In this document: positions 25,614 through 33,891 of the stretch, piece after piece
Position numbering within the stretch: position 1 is the stretch's first letter
How the letters are laid out: the number at the start of each line of letters is the position of its first letter
Source of the DNA: Streptomyces sp. NBC_00335
GTDB taxonomy: Bacteria > Actinomycetota > Actinomycetes > Streptomycetales > Streptomycetaceae
Assembly (NCBI RefSeq): GCF_036127095.1
Contig: NZ_CP108006.1
Span: 7,555,501-7,619,500, forward strand
Length of the DNA stretch: 64,000 nucleotides
Reading direction: 5' to 3'
Made by a program: the position numbers and the translations under genes
Notes under the pieces: model-generated
Databases searched by the model: none
What the model was told of the DNA's origin: nothing
What the model saw: only the letters and a program-made list of their open reading frames with translations

Positions 25614-25631
25614 TACGGCAGCGTAGGTACG
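25614..25631. promoter_or_regulatory. TACG-gcag-CGTA-gg-TACG element upstream of the acyltransferase gene
   Basis: Alternating TACG/CGTA half-sites lie 47-64 bp before the PlsC start. On the minus strand they read TACCTACGCTGCCGTA. Similar dyads precede lipid-metabolism genes in actinobacteria in my recollection, so it could be a lipid-responsive operator. The evidence is symmetry and position only. Confidence 0.35.
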
Positions 25632-25761
25632 CGGCCATGGGGATCGTGCCCCATACGAGAGCCGCAGGCCAGCCCAGACGCCCGTGCCCGGCGAGATTCT
25701 CGTCACGCCGGGAATGCGGCGTGCCCGCGGGGCGCTTCGATCAGCGTATGAACGTACCGGG

Positions 25762-26154
25762 ATGATGGACGGGTGCCCGTACGGGCAGGCGACGGCGGAG
25801 ACGGGGGCGCGGGTGCGCGCAGGCGAGCGGGTCGAGGGTGTGGGCGAAGGCCGGCTGGGCATCGCCGAACTGGGCGCCGAGCCGGGGGAGCGGGCCACGC
25901 TCGTGCAGTTCTCCAGTGCCTTCTGCCAGCCCTGCCGGGCCACCCGGCGGATCCTGGACGAGGTCGCGGCCTTGGTCGGGGGCGTCCGGCACATCGAGAT
26001 CGACGCCGAGAAGAACCTGGACCTCGTACGGGCCCTCGGCATCGAGAAGACCCCGACGGTACTGGTCCTGGACGCGGAGGGCCGGATCGTGCGGCGGGCC
26101 GCCGGAATGCCGCGCAAGGCCGACGTGATCGCCGCCCTGGGCGCCGCCGTATGA
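25762..26154 (+). CDS. Thioredoxin-like protein
   Basis: About 130 residues with a thioredoxin fold. VQFSSAFCQPCRATRR carries the redox CxxC (CQPC), IEKTPTVLVLD holds the cis-proline, and RRAAGMPRKADVIAAL ends the domain. Close Streptomyces relatives that I recall carry an N-terminal membrane helix before this domain. Here the upstream stretch is short and polar, so the protein looks cytosolic or its start is misjudged. The ATG at 25762 (or 25765) is uncertain. It would reduce or oxidise protein disulfides. Confidence 0.82.
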   Translation: MMDGCPYGQATAETGARVRAGERVEGVGEGRLGIAELGAEPGERATLVQFSSAFCQPCRATRRILDEVAALVGGVRHIEIDAEKNLDLVRALGIEKTPTVLVLDAEGRIVRRAAGMPRKADVIAALGAAV

Positions 26155-26282
26155 GCCGGGCGCGGACCCGGCGGGCGCGGGGCGCGGCCCCCGGCCGGCG
26201 CGGGAGCCGGGCGTCCGGTGAGCCGGTACGCACGTCCGCACGCAGCGTGACGCGCCCTACATCTGCCCGTTGAGGCTTGACT

Positions 26283-26290
26283 GTGTACAC
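26283..26290. promoter_or_regulatory. Promoter region of the flavin reductase gene
   Basis: TTGACT (26277-26282) is directly followed by the palindrome GTGTACAC (26283-26290), about 65 bp before the flavin reductase start. A clear -10 at standard spacing is not visible. The palindrome could be an operator overlapping a -35 box. Confidence 0.3.
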
Positions 26291-26353
26291 GAGAGATCGC
26301 CAGGCTTGCGATATGCGGTATGAACTCCTGCTTTACGGACGGGACACCTCCTG

Positions 26354-26902
26354 ATGACGGCTCCGACGGCTCCGTCCCCACGGGTGGGCGCAGGCCTGCC
26401 CGGCTCGCCCGCGCTGTTGCGCTCGGTGTTCCGCCGGCACGCCGCGGGCGTCGCCGTGATCACCGCCGAGAGCGGCGGCCGGCCGGTGGGTTTCACCGCG
26501 ACCTCCCTCAACTCCGTCTCGGCGGACCCCCCGCTCCTGTCGTTCACCATCGGCACCGGGTCCTCCAGCTGGCCGGCGATACGGGACTCGGAGTACCTCG
26601 GGGTCCACATACTCGGCGAGCACCAGGAGGAGCTGGCGGGCCTGTTCGCCCGCAACGGGGCCGACCGCTTCGGACCTGCCACCGACTGGGCGCCCGGCCC
26701 GCACGGGGTTCCGGTCCTGGGCGGCGGCGTGCTGGCCTGGCTGGTGTGCCGGGTCGTGGCGCGGGTTCCGGCCGGTGAGCACCGGGTGATCATCGCGGAG
26801 GCGGTCGCCGGGGACCCGGCGGGAGACCCTGCGGGGGACCCGGCCGGGGAGGGCAGGCCGCTGCTGTACCACCAGGGGCGCTTCAACGCGTTGAGGGACT
26901 GA
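26354..26902 (+). CDS. Flavin reductase family protein
   Basis: A 182-residue FMN-binding split-barrel reductase (flavin_reduct domain), which supplies reduced flavin to two-component oxygenases. Typical blocks are FRRHAAGVAVITA, GFTATSLNSVSADPPLLSFTI (flavin binding) and RVIIAEAV with a terminal YHQGRFNAL. A short GDPAGDPAGDPAGE tract, encoded by near-repeats, interrupts the region before the last strand. The start at 26354 has a weak ribosome site. No partner oxygenase is adjacent. Confidence 0.9.
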   Translation: MTAPTAPSPRVGAGLPGSPALLRSVFRRHAAGVAVITAESGGRPVGFTATSLNSVSADPPLLSFTIGTGSSSWPAIRDSEYLGVHILGEHQEELAGLFARNGADRFGPATDWAPGPHGVPVLGGGVLAWLVCRVVARVPAGEHRVIIAEAVAGDPAGDPAGDPAGEGRPLLYHQGRFNALRD

Positions 26903-27103
26903 ATCGTCCCTGCTGGGGCCGGTTCCACCGGCGTTGGCCAGATCACAGTTCACCGGCCTTGCAACCTGGCGGAACCCGCTGTGTACTGACGAGTAACATT
27001 CCTGAACGGGGCGCGGGCCGCCCCGGCGGGAACGGCCCGAGATGGCGCCTATGCTGCCTGAACAAGGCGGTACCAGAAATGTCGATGCGGTAGGAGAGCC
27101 GGC

Positions 27104-27889
27104 GTGAGCCTGAGGATCGTTGTCTGTGTGAAGTACGTGCCCGACGCCACTGGCGACCGGCAGTTCACCGAAGACCTGACCGTCAACCGTGACGACGTCG
27201 ACGGCCTGCTGTCGGAGCTCGACGAGTACGCCGTCGAGCAGGCGCTGCAGATCGCCGACGAGGCCGACGACGCGGAGATCACCGTCCTGACGGTGGGCCC
27301 CGAGGACGCGAAGGACGCGCTGCGCAAGGCGCTGTCGATGGGTGCCGACAAGGCCATCCACGTCGAGGACGACGACCTGCACGGCAGCGACGTCATGGCC
27401 ACCTCGCTGGTGCTCGCCAAGGCGATCGAGAAGGCCGGTTACGACCTGGTCATCACCGGCATGGCGTCGACCGACGGCACCATGGGTGTTCTCCCGGCGA
27501 TCCTGGCCGAGCGCCTGGGCGTCCCGCAGGTCACCCTGCTCTCCGAGGTCAAGGTCGAGGACGGCGTCGTCACCGGCCGCCGCGACGGCGACTCGGCGAG
27601 CGAGCAGCTGGAGGCCTCCCTCCCGGCGCTCGTCTCGGTGACGGACCAGTCGGGCGAGGCCCGCTACCCGTCCTTCAAGGGCATCATGGCCGCCAAGAAG
27701 AAGCCGGTGGAGTCCTGGGACCTGGAGGAGCTGGAGATCGAGTCCGACGAGGTCGGCCTCGAAGGCTCCTGGACCGCGGTCGACTCCGCGACCCAGCGTC
27801 CGGCCCGCACCGCCGGCACGATCGTCAAGGACGAGGGCGAGGGCGGCAAGTCGCTGGCCGAGTTCCTGGCCGGCCAGAAGTTCATCTAA
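27104..27889 (+). CDS. etfB: Electron transfer flavoprotein beta subunit
   Basis: A 261-residue ETF beta subunit (FixA type). It binds AMP and, with the alpha subunit, carries electrons from acyl-CoA dehydrogenases to the quinone pool. Landmarks are IVVCVKYVPDATGDRQFTED at the N-terminus, ALRKALSMGADKAIHVEDDD, and ITGMASTDGTMGVLPAILAERLG. A C-terminal extension after the core is rich in Glu/Asp. GTG start at 27104 with GGAG upstream. etfA follows 59 bp downstream. Confidence 0.97.
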   Translation: MSLRIVVCVKYVPDATGDRQFTEDLTVNRDDVDGLLSELDEYAVEQALQIADEADDAEITVLTVGPEDAKDALRKALSMGADKAIHVEDDDLHGSDVMATSLVLAKAIEKAGYDLVITGMASTDGTMGVLPAILAERLGVPQVTLLSEVKVEDGVVTGRRDGDSASEQLEASLPALVSVTDQSGEARYPSFKGIMAAKKKPVESWDLEELEIESDEVGLEGSWTAVDSATQRPARTAGTIVKDEGEGGKSLAEFLAGQKFI

Positions 27890-27948
27890 GAGCTTCGGCC
27901 CCTTCTCAAACGCCCCCTGACTACTTCGCATTCGCAGGAGCATCCCCA

Positions 27949-28911
27949 ATGGCTGAAGTCCTCGTCTACGTCGACCACGTCGACGGCGCCGTCCGCAAGC
28001 CCACCCTCGAACTGCTGACGCTGGCCCGCCGCATCGGCGAGCCCGTCGCCGTCGCCCTCGGCGCCGGTGCCGAGGCCACCGCCGCCGTGCTCGCCGAGCA
28101 CGGCGCCGTCAAGGTCCTCACCGCCGACGCCCCGGAGTTCTCCGACTACCTCGTCGTACCGAAGGTGGACGCGCTCCAGGCCGCGTACGCCGCCGTGTCC
28201 CCGGCGGCCGTACTGTTCCCCTCCTCCGCGGAGAACAAGGAGATCGGCGCCCGCCTGGCCGTCCGCATCGGCTCCGGCATCATCACCGACGCCACCGACC
28301 TGGAGGCGGGTGACGAGGGTCCGGTCGCGACGCAGGCCGCGTTCGCCGCGTCCTTCAGCGTCAAGTCCCGCGTCTCCAAGGGCACCCCGGTCATCACCGT
28401 GAAGCCGAACTCGGCCCCGGTCGAGGCCGCCCCGGCCGCCGGCGCCGTCGAGGCGCTCGCCGTCACCTTCGGCGCCCTGGCCACCGGCACCAAGGTCACC
28501 TCCCGCACCCCGCGCGAGTCGACCGGCCGCCCCGAGCTGACCGAGGCCGCGATCGTGGTCTCCGGCGGCCGCGGCGTCAACGGCGCCGAGAACTTCCACA
28601 TCATCGAGGCCCTCGCGGACTCCCTCGGTGCGGCCGTCGGCGCCTCGCGCGCCGCCGTGGACGCCGGCTGGTACCCGCACTCCAACCAGGTCGGCCAGAC
28701 CGGCAAGTCGGTCTCCCCGCAGCTGTACATCGCCTCCGGCATCTCGGGCGCGATCCAGCACCGCGCCGGCATGCAGACGTCCAAGACGATCGTCGCGATC
28801 AACAAGGACGCCGAGGCCCCGATCTTCGACCTCGTCGACTACGGCGTGGTCGGCGACCTCTTCGCGGTCGTCCCCCAGCTGACCGACGAGATCAAGGCGC
28901 GCAAGGGCTAA
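27949..28911 (+). CDS. etfA: Electron transfer flavoprotein alpha subunit
   Basis: A 320-residue ETF alpha subunit (FixB type). The C-terminal FAD domain is intact: VVSGGRGVNGAENFHIIEALAD, GAAVGASRAAVDAGWYPHSNQVGQTGKSVSP, LYIASGISGAIQHRAGM and IVAINKDAEAPIFDLVDYGVVGDLF. It pairs with EtfB and is co-transcribed with it. The Streptomyces family length is the same. AGGAG precedes the ATG. A hairpin terminator follows at 28951-28985. Confidence 0.97.
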   Translation: MAEVLVYVDHVDGAVRKPTLELLTLARRIGEPVAVALGAGAEATAAVLAEHGAVKVLTADAPEFSDYLVVPKVDALQAAYAAVSPAAVLFPSSAENKEIGARLAVRIGSGIITDATDLEAGDEGPVATQAAFAASFSVKSRVSKGTPVITVKPNSAPVEAAPAAGAVEALAVTFGALATGTKVTSRTPRESTGRPELTEAAIVVSGGRGVNGAENFHIIEALADSLGAAVGASRAAVDAGWYPHSNQVGQTGKSVSPQLYIASGISGAIQHRAGMQTSKTIVAINKDAEAPIFDLVDYGVVGDLFAVVPQLTDEIKARKG

Positions 28912-28919
28912 AACCCTGT

Positions 28920-28985
28920 CGCAGGCGTTGACCTGCGAGTAAGTGGTCTCCGGGGCCGTGTGGTGTTTCTCACCGCACGGCCCCG
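28920..28985 (+). terminator. Tandem hairpins terminating etfBA
   Basis: CGCAGG-cgttga-CCTGCG (28920-28937) is followed by a 15-bp stem (28951-28965 with 28971-28985, loop TTTCT) containing one G-U pair. The second hairpin is a probable transcription terminator after etfA. Confidence 0.75.
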
Positions 28986-29094
28986 AGTCGTTTGTCCCAG
29001 GCGGCGGAGGGACCATTGACTGAGCGGAACCCCGTGACTAAATTCTGTAATGCGGATCTAAGATTCCGTGAAGCGGAAAAGAGGAGAGTGCACG

Positions 29095-30393
29095 ATGGGT
29101 CAGCAGGAGAAGGTGGCGACGAGCCTCGCAGGCGCGGTCAGCGAGGGCATCAGCGCTTCCCTCAAGCCGGTGGACGCGGAACTCGCGCGCCACTACCCGG
29201 GCGACCCCGGCACCCGTCAGCCGATCCACACGGTCTACGTGCCCGGTGACGTCTTCGCCGCGGACACCATCCGGACCTGGGGCGACCAGGCCCTCGCGGC
29301 CCTCGACGAGCACGCCCCGGACGCCGCCACCTTCGCCAAGGTACTCGGCATCTCCGACGAGCTGGCCGTACCGGTCTACGACCGCGTCCGCGCCAAGCTC
29401 GCCTCCGAGCCCATCGAGGACCTCCGCGTCGACTTCGAGGACGGCTTCGGTGTCCGCTCCGACGAGGAGGAGGACCAGGCCGCGGCCCGCGCCGCCCGCC
29501 TCGTCGCCGAAGCCTTCTCCAACGGCACGAACGCCCCGTACATGGGCATCCGGATGAAGTGCATGGAGTCCAACGTCCGCGACCGCGGCATCCGGACCAC
29601 CGACATCTTCCTGTCGGGCCTGCTCGCGCACGGCGGCCTGCCCGAGGGTCTGGTCCTGACCCTGCCCAAGGTCACCTACCCCGAGCAGGTCACCGCCTTC
29701 GTGCAGCTGCTGGAGGCCTTCGAGACCGCCCGCGGCCTGCGCCCCGGCAGGATCGGCTTCGAGATCCAGATCGAGACCAGTCAGTCCATCCTGGCCTCCG
29801 ACGGCACCGCCGCGGTCGCCCGGATGATCGAGGCCTCCAAGGGCCGCGCCACCGGCCTGCACTACGGCACCTTCGACTACAGCGCCTGCGTCGGCGTCTC
29901 CGCCGCGTACCAGTCGAGCGACCACCCCGCCGCCGACCACGCCAAGGCGATCATGCAGGTCGCGGCCGCCGGCACCGGCGTGCGCGTCTCCGACGGCTCG
30001 ACCAACGTCCTGCCGATCGGCACCACCGAGCACGTCCACGAGGCCTGGAAGCTGCACTACGGCCTCACCCGCCGCGCCCTGGCCCGCGCGTACTACCAGG
30101 GCTGGGACATGCACCCGGCGCACCTGCCGACCCGCTACGCGGCCGTGTTCGTCTTCTACCGCGAGGGCCTGGAGACGGCCGCCGCGCGCCTGAAGGCGTA
30201 CGTCGCCAAGATCGAGGGCGACGTCATGGACGAGCCCGCCACCGCGAAGGCGCTGGCCGGCTACCTGGTCCGCGGCCTGGACTGCGGCGCCGTCGGCGCC
30301 GACGAGGTCACCGCCCTGACCGGCCTGACCCGCGCGGAACTCGACGCCTTCGCCATCCCGCGCCGCTCGGCGACGCTGACGGCCACCGCCTGA
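29095..30393 (+). CDS. DUF6986 family protein (aldolase/citrate lyase-like)
   Basis: A 432-residue cytosolic protein related to the phosphoenolpyruvate-binding TIM-barrel group (citrate lyase beta/malate synthase-like). RVDFEDGFG and EIQIETSQSILA provide acidic residues in the positions that bind Mg in that superfamily, and GLHYGTFDYSA is also typical. The exact reaction is unknown. The ATG at 29095 follows GAGGAGAG. Its last 86 bp lie opposite the end of the convergent MFS gene. Confidence 0.88.
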   Translation: MGQQEKVATSLAGAVSEGISASLKPVDAELARHYPGDPGTRQPIHTVYVPGDVFAADTIRTWGDQALAALDEHAPDAATFAKVLGISDELAVPVYDRVRAKLASEPIEDLRVDFEDGFGVRSDEEEDQAAARAARLVAEAFSNGTNAPYMGIRMKCMESNVRDRGIRTTDIFLSGLLAHGGLPEGLVLTLPKVTYPEQVTAFVQLLEAFETARGLRPGRIGFEIQIETSQSILASDGTAAVARMIEASKGRATGLHYGTFDYSACVGVSAAYQSSDHPAADHAKAIMQVAAAGTGVRVSDGSTNVLPIGTTEHVHEAWKLHYGLTRRALARAYYQGWDMHPAHLPTRYAAVFVFYREGLETAAARLKAYVAKIEGDVMDEPATAKALAGYLVRGLDCGAVGADEVTALTGLTRAELDAFAIPRRSATLTATA

Positions 30394-31633
30394 GGCGTTC
30401 GGCAGTGACGACGTGGCCCGGCCGGGCGGATCCCGGCCGGGCCACACTGCGTCCTGTCGTCAGGTGGTGCGTCAGAGCCACGGCGGCGAGAGCGGCCACG
30501 AGCACGCACACGCCCTGCCAGCCGGCCCGGCCGTAGACGCGCACACCGAGCCAGGACCCGGCACTCCCGCCCAGGTAGGCGCAGGTCATGTAGGCGGTGT
30601 TGAGGCGGCTCCGCGCGTCGGCCCGCACGGCGAAGACCCGCGCCTGATTCGCGATCATGCCGGCCTGCATCGCGATGTCCAGCACCAGCGTGCCCACCGT
30701 CAGGGCGACCAGACCCGGCACGCCGCCCCGGACTCCCGCCGCGAGGACCGCCGCCGATACGAGGACCGCGAGCAGGCAGACGAGGTTCACCGGATCGGGG
30801 CCCCACCGGTCCACCATGCGCCCGGCGAGCGGAGTGCAGAACATGGTGGCCCCGCCGACCAGCGCGAGCAGCCCCACGGCCTGCGGCCCCAGACCGTACG
30901 CCGGACCCGTGAGGAGAAGCGCCGCACAGGTCCAGACGGCCGAGAACCCACCGAAGACGGCTCCCTGGTAGAGGCAGGAGCGGCGCAGCCGCGATTCGCT
31001 GCGCAGCAGGCGCAGGGAGTCGGCGAGCAGCGCCCCGTACGGCCGCCGGGCGGGCGGCGGCGTGCGCGGTACCGACACGGCCAGGACGGCCGCGAGCAGC
31101 AGGAGGAGAACGGCTGCCACCAGATAGGGGGCCCGCCATCCCAGCCATTCGCCGAGCGTCGCACCGAAGGTGCGGGCCAGCAGCATCCCGCCGATCGACC
31201 CGGCCAGCAGGGTGCCCAGCACCGCCCCTCGGCGGTCCGCGCCCACCAGCCCGGCCGCCAGCGGGACGATGATCTGCGCGGCCACCGTGGTGATCCCGGT
31301 GAACATCCCGGCGGCGGCGAGGAACCCGAGGCTCGGGGCGCAGCCCGCGGCGAGCAGACCCAGTCCGGTGAGGGCGAGCAGGGTGACCAGGAGCGGGCGG
31401 TGGGGGAACCGGTCGCCGAGCGGCACCAGAAGGAAGAGCCCGGCCGTGTAGCCGACCTGGGTGGCGGTCACCACCAGGGACGCCGCATCGGGGGAGGTGC
31501 CCAGCCCGGCGGCGATCAACGGGCTGATCGCCTGCGGGAAGTAGAGGGTGCCCACCGCGACCGCACAGACCGACGCCAGGGTCAGTACCGTCCTGCGGCT
31601 CATCTCGGCCTGCCGGCCCGCCGTTCGTGTCAT
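30308..31633 (-). CDS. MFS transporter with C-terminal extension
   Basis: A 441-residue major facilitator with about 12 helices: GTLYFPQAISPLIAAGLG in helix 1, the loop GDRFPHRPLL after helix 2, and a last helix near VCVLVAALAAVALTHHL. The final ~50 residues are basic and Pro/Ser-rich, and are encoded antisense to the end of the DUF6986 gene. This suggests loss of the normal stop. The start is 31633, or 31603 (MSRRTVL); neither has a strong ribosome site. It is divergent from an ArsR-type regulator, its likely controller. Confidence 0.88.
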   Translation of the reverse strand: MTRTAGRQAEMSRRTVLTLASVCAVAVGTLYFPQAISPLIAAGLGTSPDAASLVVTATQVGYTAGLFLLVPLGDRFPHRPLLVTLLALTGLGLLAAGCAPSLGFLAAAGMFTGITTVAAQIIVPLAAGLVGADRRGAVLGTLLAGSIGGMLLARTFGATLGEWLGWRAPYLVAAVLLLLLAAVLAVSVPRTPPPARRPYGALLADSLRLLRSESRLRRSCLYQGAVFGGFSAVWTCAALLLTGPAYGLGPQAVGLLALVGGATMFCTPLAGRMVDRWGPDPVNLVCLLAVLVSAAVLAAGVRGGVPGLVALTVGTLVLDIAMQAGMIANQARVFAVRADARSRLNTAYMTCAYLGGSAGSWLGVRVYGRAGWQGVCVLVAALAAVALTHHLTTGRSVARPGSARPGHVVTAERLRRWPSASPSGAGWRRRRVPRGSGRSGR

Positions 31634-31689
31634 GGAGGGAAGTCCACGGCACCCGCGGTGCACCGCAAATTGATGTAGCGTATTGCTTA

Positions 31690-32694
31690 ATGATCAGCTT
31701 CGAGCTCGGTGTCGAAGACCTCGCCGACACCCGCTTCGCCCTCTCGCCGCTCGGCGAGACCGTGCTGAGCCTGCGGGTGCTGCGCGAGCCGGGCCTGTCG
31801 GCGGTGCACCTCCCGTGGCGCAGGAGCGTGCTCGGCCGGCTCGGTGCGCTCGACACGGCTCTGCTGATGTCCCTGGTCGCCCAAAGGCGCACGCTGCCCG
31901 ACTTCCTGACCCCGCGGCCCGCGAGCTTCGCCCCGGACTTCGAGGCGGAACTCGCCGCCGTCCGGGCCACCTCCCCCGACACGGTCCGCCGCGACCTGTT
32001 GGCCGCGCACGCCCCGGACCCGCTCCCCGACCCGCTGAGCGCGGCGGATCGCGCCGATGACGCAGCGGTCGAGGTACTCCGCGACGACATCTGCGACCTG
32101 CTCCGCAGCTACTGGGAGGCGGCCGTCCGGCCGGCGTGGCCGCGGATGCGACTGTTGCTGGAAGCCGACATGACCTACCGCGCACGGCAGTTGGCCGTGG
32201 GAGGCGCGCGCCGGCTGTTCGCCGACATGCACCCGAACCTGCGCTGGAACGACGGCGTCCTGCACATCGGCGCGATGATCAACAGCCACCGCGTCGCCGC
32301 GTCCGGGCGTGGACTGCTCCTCCTGCCGTCCGTCTTCGTCCACAAGCCGGCGCCCCCGGTCAGCCCCGAGGAGCCGCCCACGCTGGCGTACCCGAGCCGG
32401 GGGGTGGCGACCCTGTGGACCCCGCCGCCCACCGCGGACGAACCCGCGCTCGTGGCGCTCATCGGCGCTCCCCGTGCCCGGCTGCTCGGCCTGCTCGACG
32501 AGCCGCTGGCAACGGGCGAGATCGCCCGCCGCTTCCGGGTCACTCCGAGCGCCGTTTCCCAGCACCTGCGGGTGCTGCACGCCGCGGGCCTGCTGAGCAG
32601 GGCGCGCGACGGACGACAGGTCCTCTACCGGCGCAGCCCGCTCGGCGACGAGTTGGCCGGAGACGCCCGGGCGGCCGGGAACCCGGAGCCGTGA
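31690..32694 (+). CDS. ArsR-type regulator with long N-terminal domain (DUF5937-like)
   Basis: A 334-residue regulator. The C-terminal winged helix (about residues 250-330) includes ATGEIARRFRVTPSAVSQHLRVLHAAGLLSRARDGRQVLYRRS. The N-terminal ~240 residues resemble the DUF5937 ligand domain common in actinobacteria. The ATG at 31690 has no Shine-Dalgarno sequence and lies in an AT-rich stretch, so the mRNA is probably leaderless. It is divergent from the MFS gene, which is a typical drug-efflux pairing, and ends 3 bp before the convergent LacI gene. Confidence 0.88.
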   Translation: MISFELGVEDLADTRFALSPLGETVLSLRVLREPGLSAVHLPWRRSVLGRLGALDTALLMSLVAQRRTLPDFLTPRPASFAPDFEAELAAVRATSPDTVRRDLLAAHAPDPLPDPLSAADRADDAAVEVLRDDICDLLRSYWEAAVRPAWPRMRLLLEADMTYRARQLAVGGARRLFADMHPNLRWNDGVLHIGAMINSHRVAASGRGLLLLPSVFVHKPAPPVSPEEPPTLAYPSRGVATLWTPPPTADEPALVALIGAPRARLLGLLDEPLATGEIARRFRVTPSAVSQHLRVLHAAGLLSRARDGRQVLYRRSPLGDELAGDARAAGNPEP

Positions 32695-32697
32695 GGG

Positions 32698-33735
32698 TCA
32701 GTCGGCCGGCGGGAGCTCGCCCGAGCCGCGGGGGATCAGGCGGGTGGGGAGTTCGATGCGGGACGGGGGGAGGTCGGCGCCCGCCAGGCGCTGGAAGAGG
32801 CGGTCCGTGGCCACGCGGCCCAGGGCCGCGGCGTCCTGGGCGATGACCGTGATGCCGGGGTTCAGCAGGTCGGCCAGTTCGAAGTCGTCGAAGCCGACCA
32901 GGGCCACCGGGCGGGGCAGGGACGCGAGGACGCGTACGGCCGTGACCGTCACGCGGTTGTTGCCCGCGAAGAGGGCCGTGACCGGCTCCGGCCCGGACAA
33001 CATCGCCCGGGCGGCGGCCGAGACCCGCTCCGGGGCCGTCGTGCCGAGCGAGACCCAGGCCCCGTCGACCGGCAGGCCGGCGTCCGCCATGGCCGCGCGG
33101 TAGCCCCGCAGTCGCTCGGTCGCCGTGTGGATGTGCGGCTGGTCGCCGATGAAGCCGATCCGGCGGTGGCCGCCCGCGATCAGGTGCGCCACCCCGTTCA
33201 CGGCGCCCCCGAAGCTGTCGGACAGCACCACGTCCGCGTCGATCCGGCCCGCCGGGCGGTCCACGAACACCGTGGCCACCCCGGCCCGGATCTCCGGCTC
33301 CAGATAGCGGTGGTCGTTCCCGGCCGGGATCACCACGAGCCCGTCCACCCGGCGGGCGCACAGCGCGAGCGCCAACTCCCGCTCGCGCTCGGGGTCCTCG
33401 TCGCTGGAGCCGTTGATGAGCAGGGCGCCGTGGGCGCGGGCCACCTCTTCCACGGCCCGGTTGAGCGGCCCGTAGAAGGGGTCGGAGAGGTCCTCCAGGA
33501 CCAAGCCGACGGTGGCGGTACGGCCCTTGCGCAGGACGCGCGCGCTGTCGTTGCGGCGGAAACCGAGCGCGTCGATGGCCTCCTGGACCCGCTTCTCGGT
33601 GTCCGGGGTGACCCCCGGCTCCCCGTTGACCACGCGTGACACCGTTTTGAGGCCCACGCCGGCCCGGGCCGCCACGTCCTTCATGGTCGGCCGGTTGCCG
33701 TAGCGCGGCTCGGACGGGCGGCGGGTGTGGGGCAC
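32698..33735 (-). CDS. LacI family transcriptional regulator
   Basis: A 345-residue repressor. The N-terminal HTH TMKDVAARAGVGLKTVSRVVNGEPGV (about residues 16-42) and the hinge FRRNDSARVLRKGRT are classic. A periplasmic-binding-like sugar domain follows (VGLVLEDLSDPFYGPL, DGLVVIPAG, IGFIGDQ, VALVGFDDFELADLLNPGITVI). GTG start at 33735 with GGAGGT 8 bases upstream. No sugar operon is adjacent, so the target is unclear. It is divergent from the kinase-NUDIX gene. Confidence 0.93.
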   Translation of the reverse strand: MPHTRRPSEPRYGNRPTMKDVAARAGVGLKTVSRVVNGEPGVTPDTEKRVQEAIDALGFRRNDSARVLRKGRTATVGLVLEDLSDPFYGPLNRAVEEVARAHGALLINGSSDEDPERERELALALCARRVDGLVVIPAGNDHRYLEPEIRAGVATVFVDRPAGRIDADVVLSDSFGGAVNGVAHLIAGGHRRIGFIGDQPHIHTATERLRGYRAAMADAGLPVDGAWVSLGTTAPERVSAAARAMLSGPEPVTALFAGNNRVTVTAVRVLASLPRPVALVGFDDFELADLLNPGITVIAQDAAALGRVATDRLFQRLAGADLPPSRIELPTRLIPRGSGELPPAD

Positions 33736-33891
33736 GGTGTCGGACCTCCGGAGGGGCGGGCGCTGTGACGGTGCGGGCCCGACGCTGCGGACAGGCCCCT
33801 GACCTTGAGGATAAGCACTCGGAGGGGCACCGGGGTTTCCGTGGCAGGGTGGTGCGGGCAAGCCACTGGGGGCATCGGGAGAGGGGCAGAC

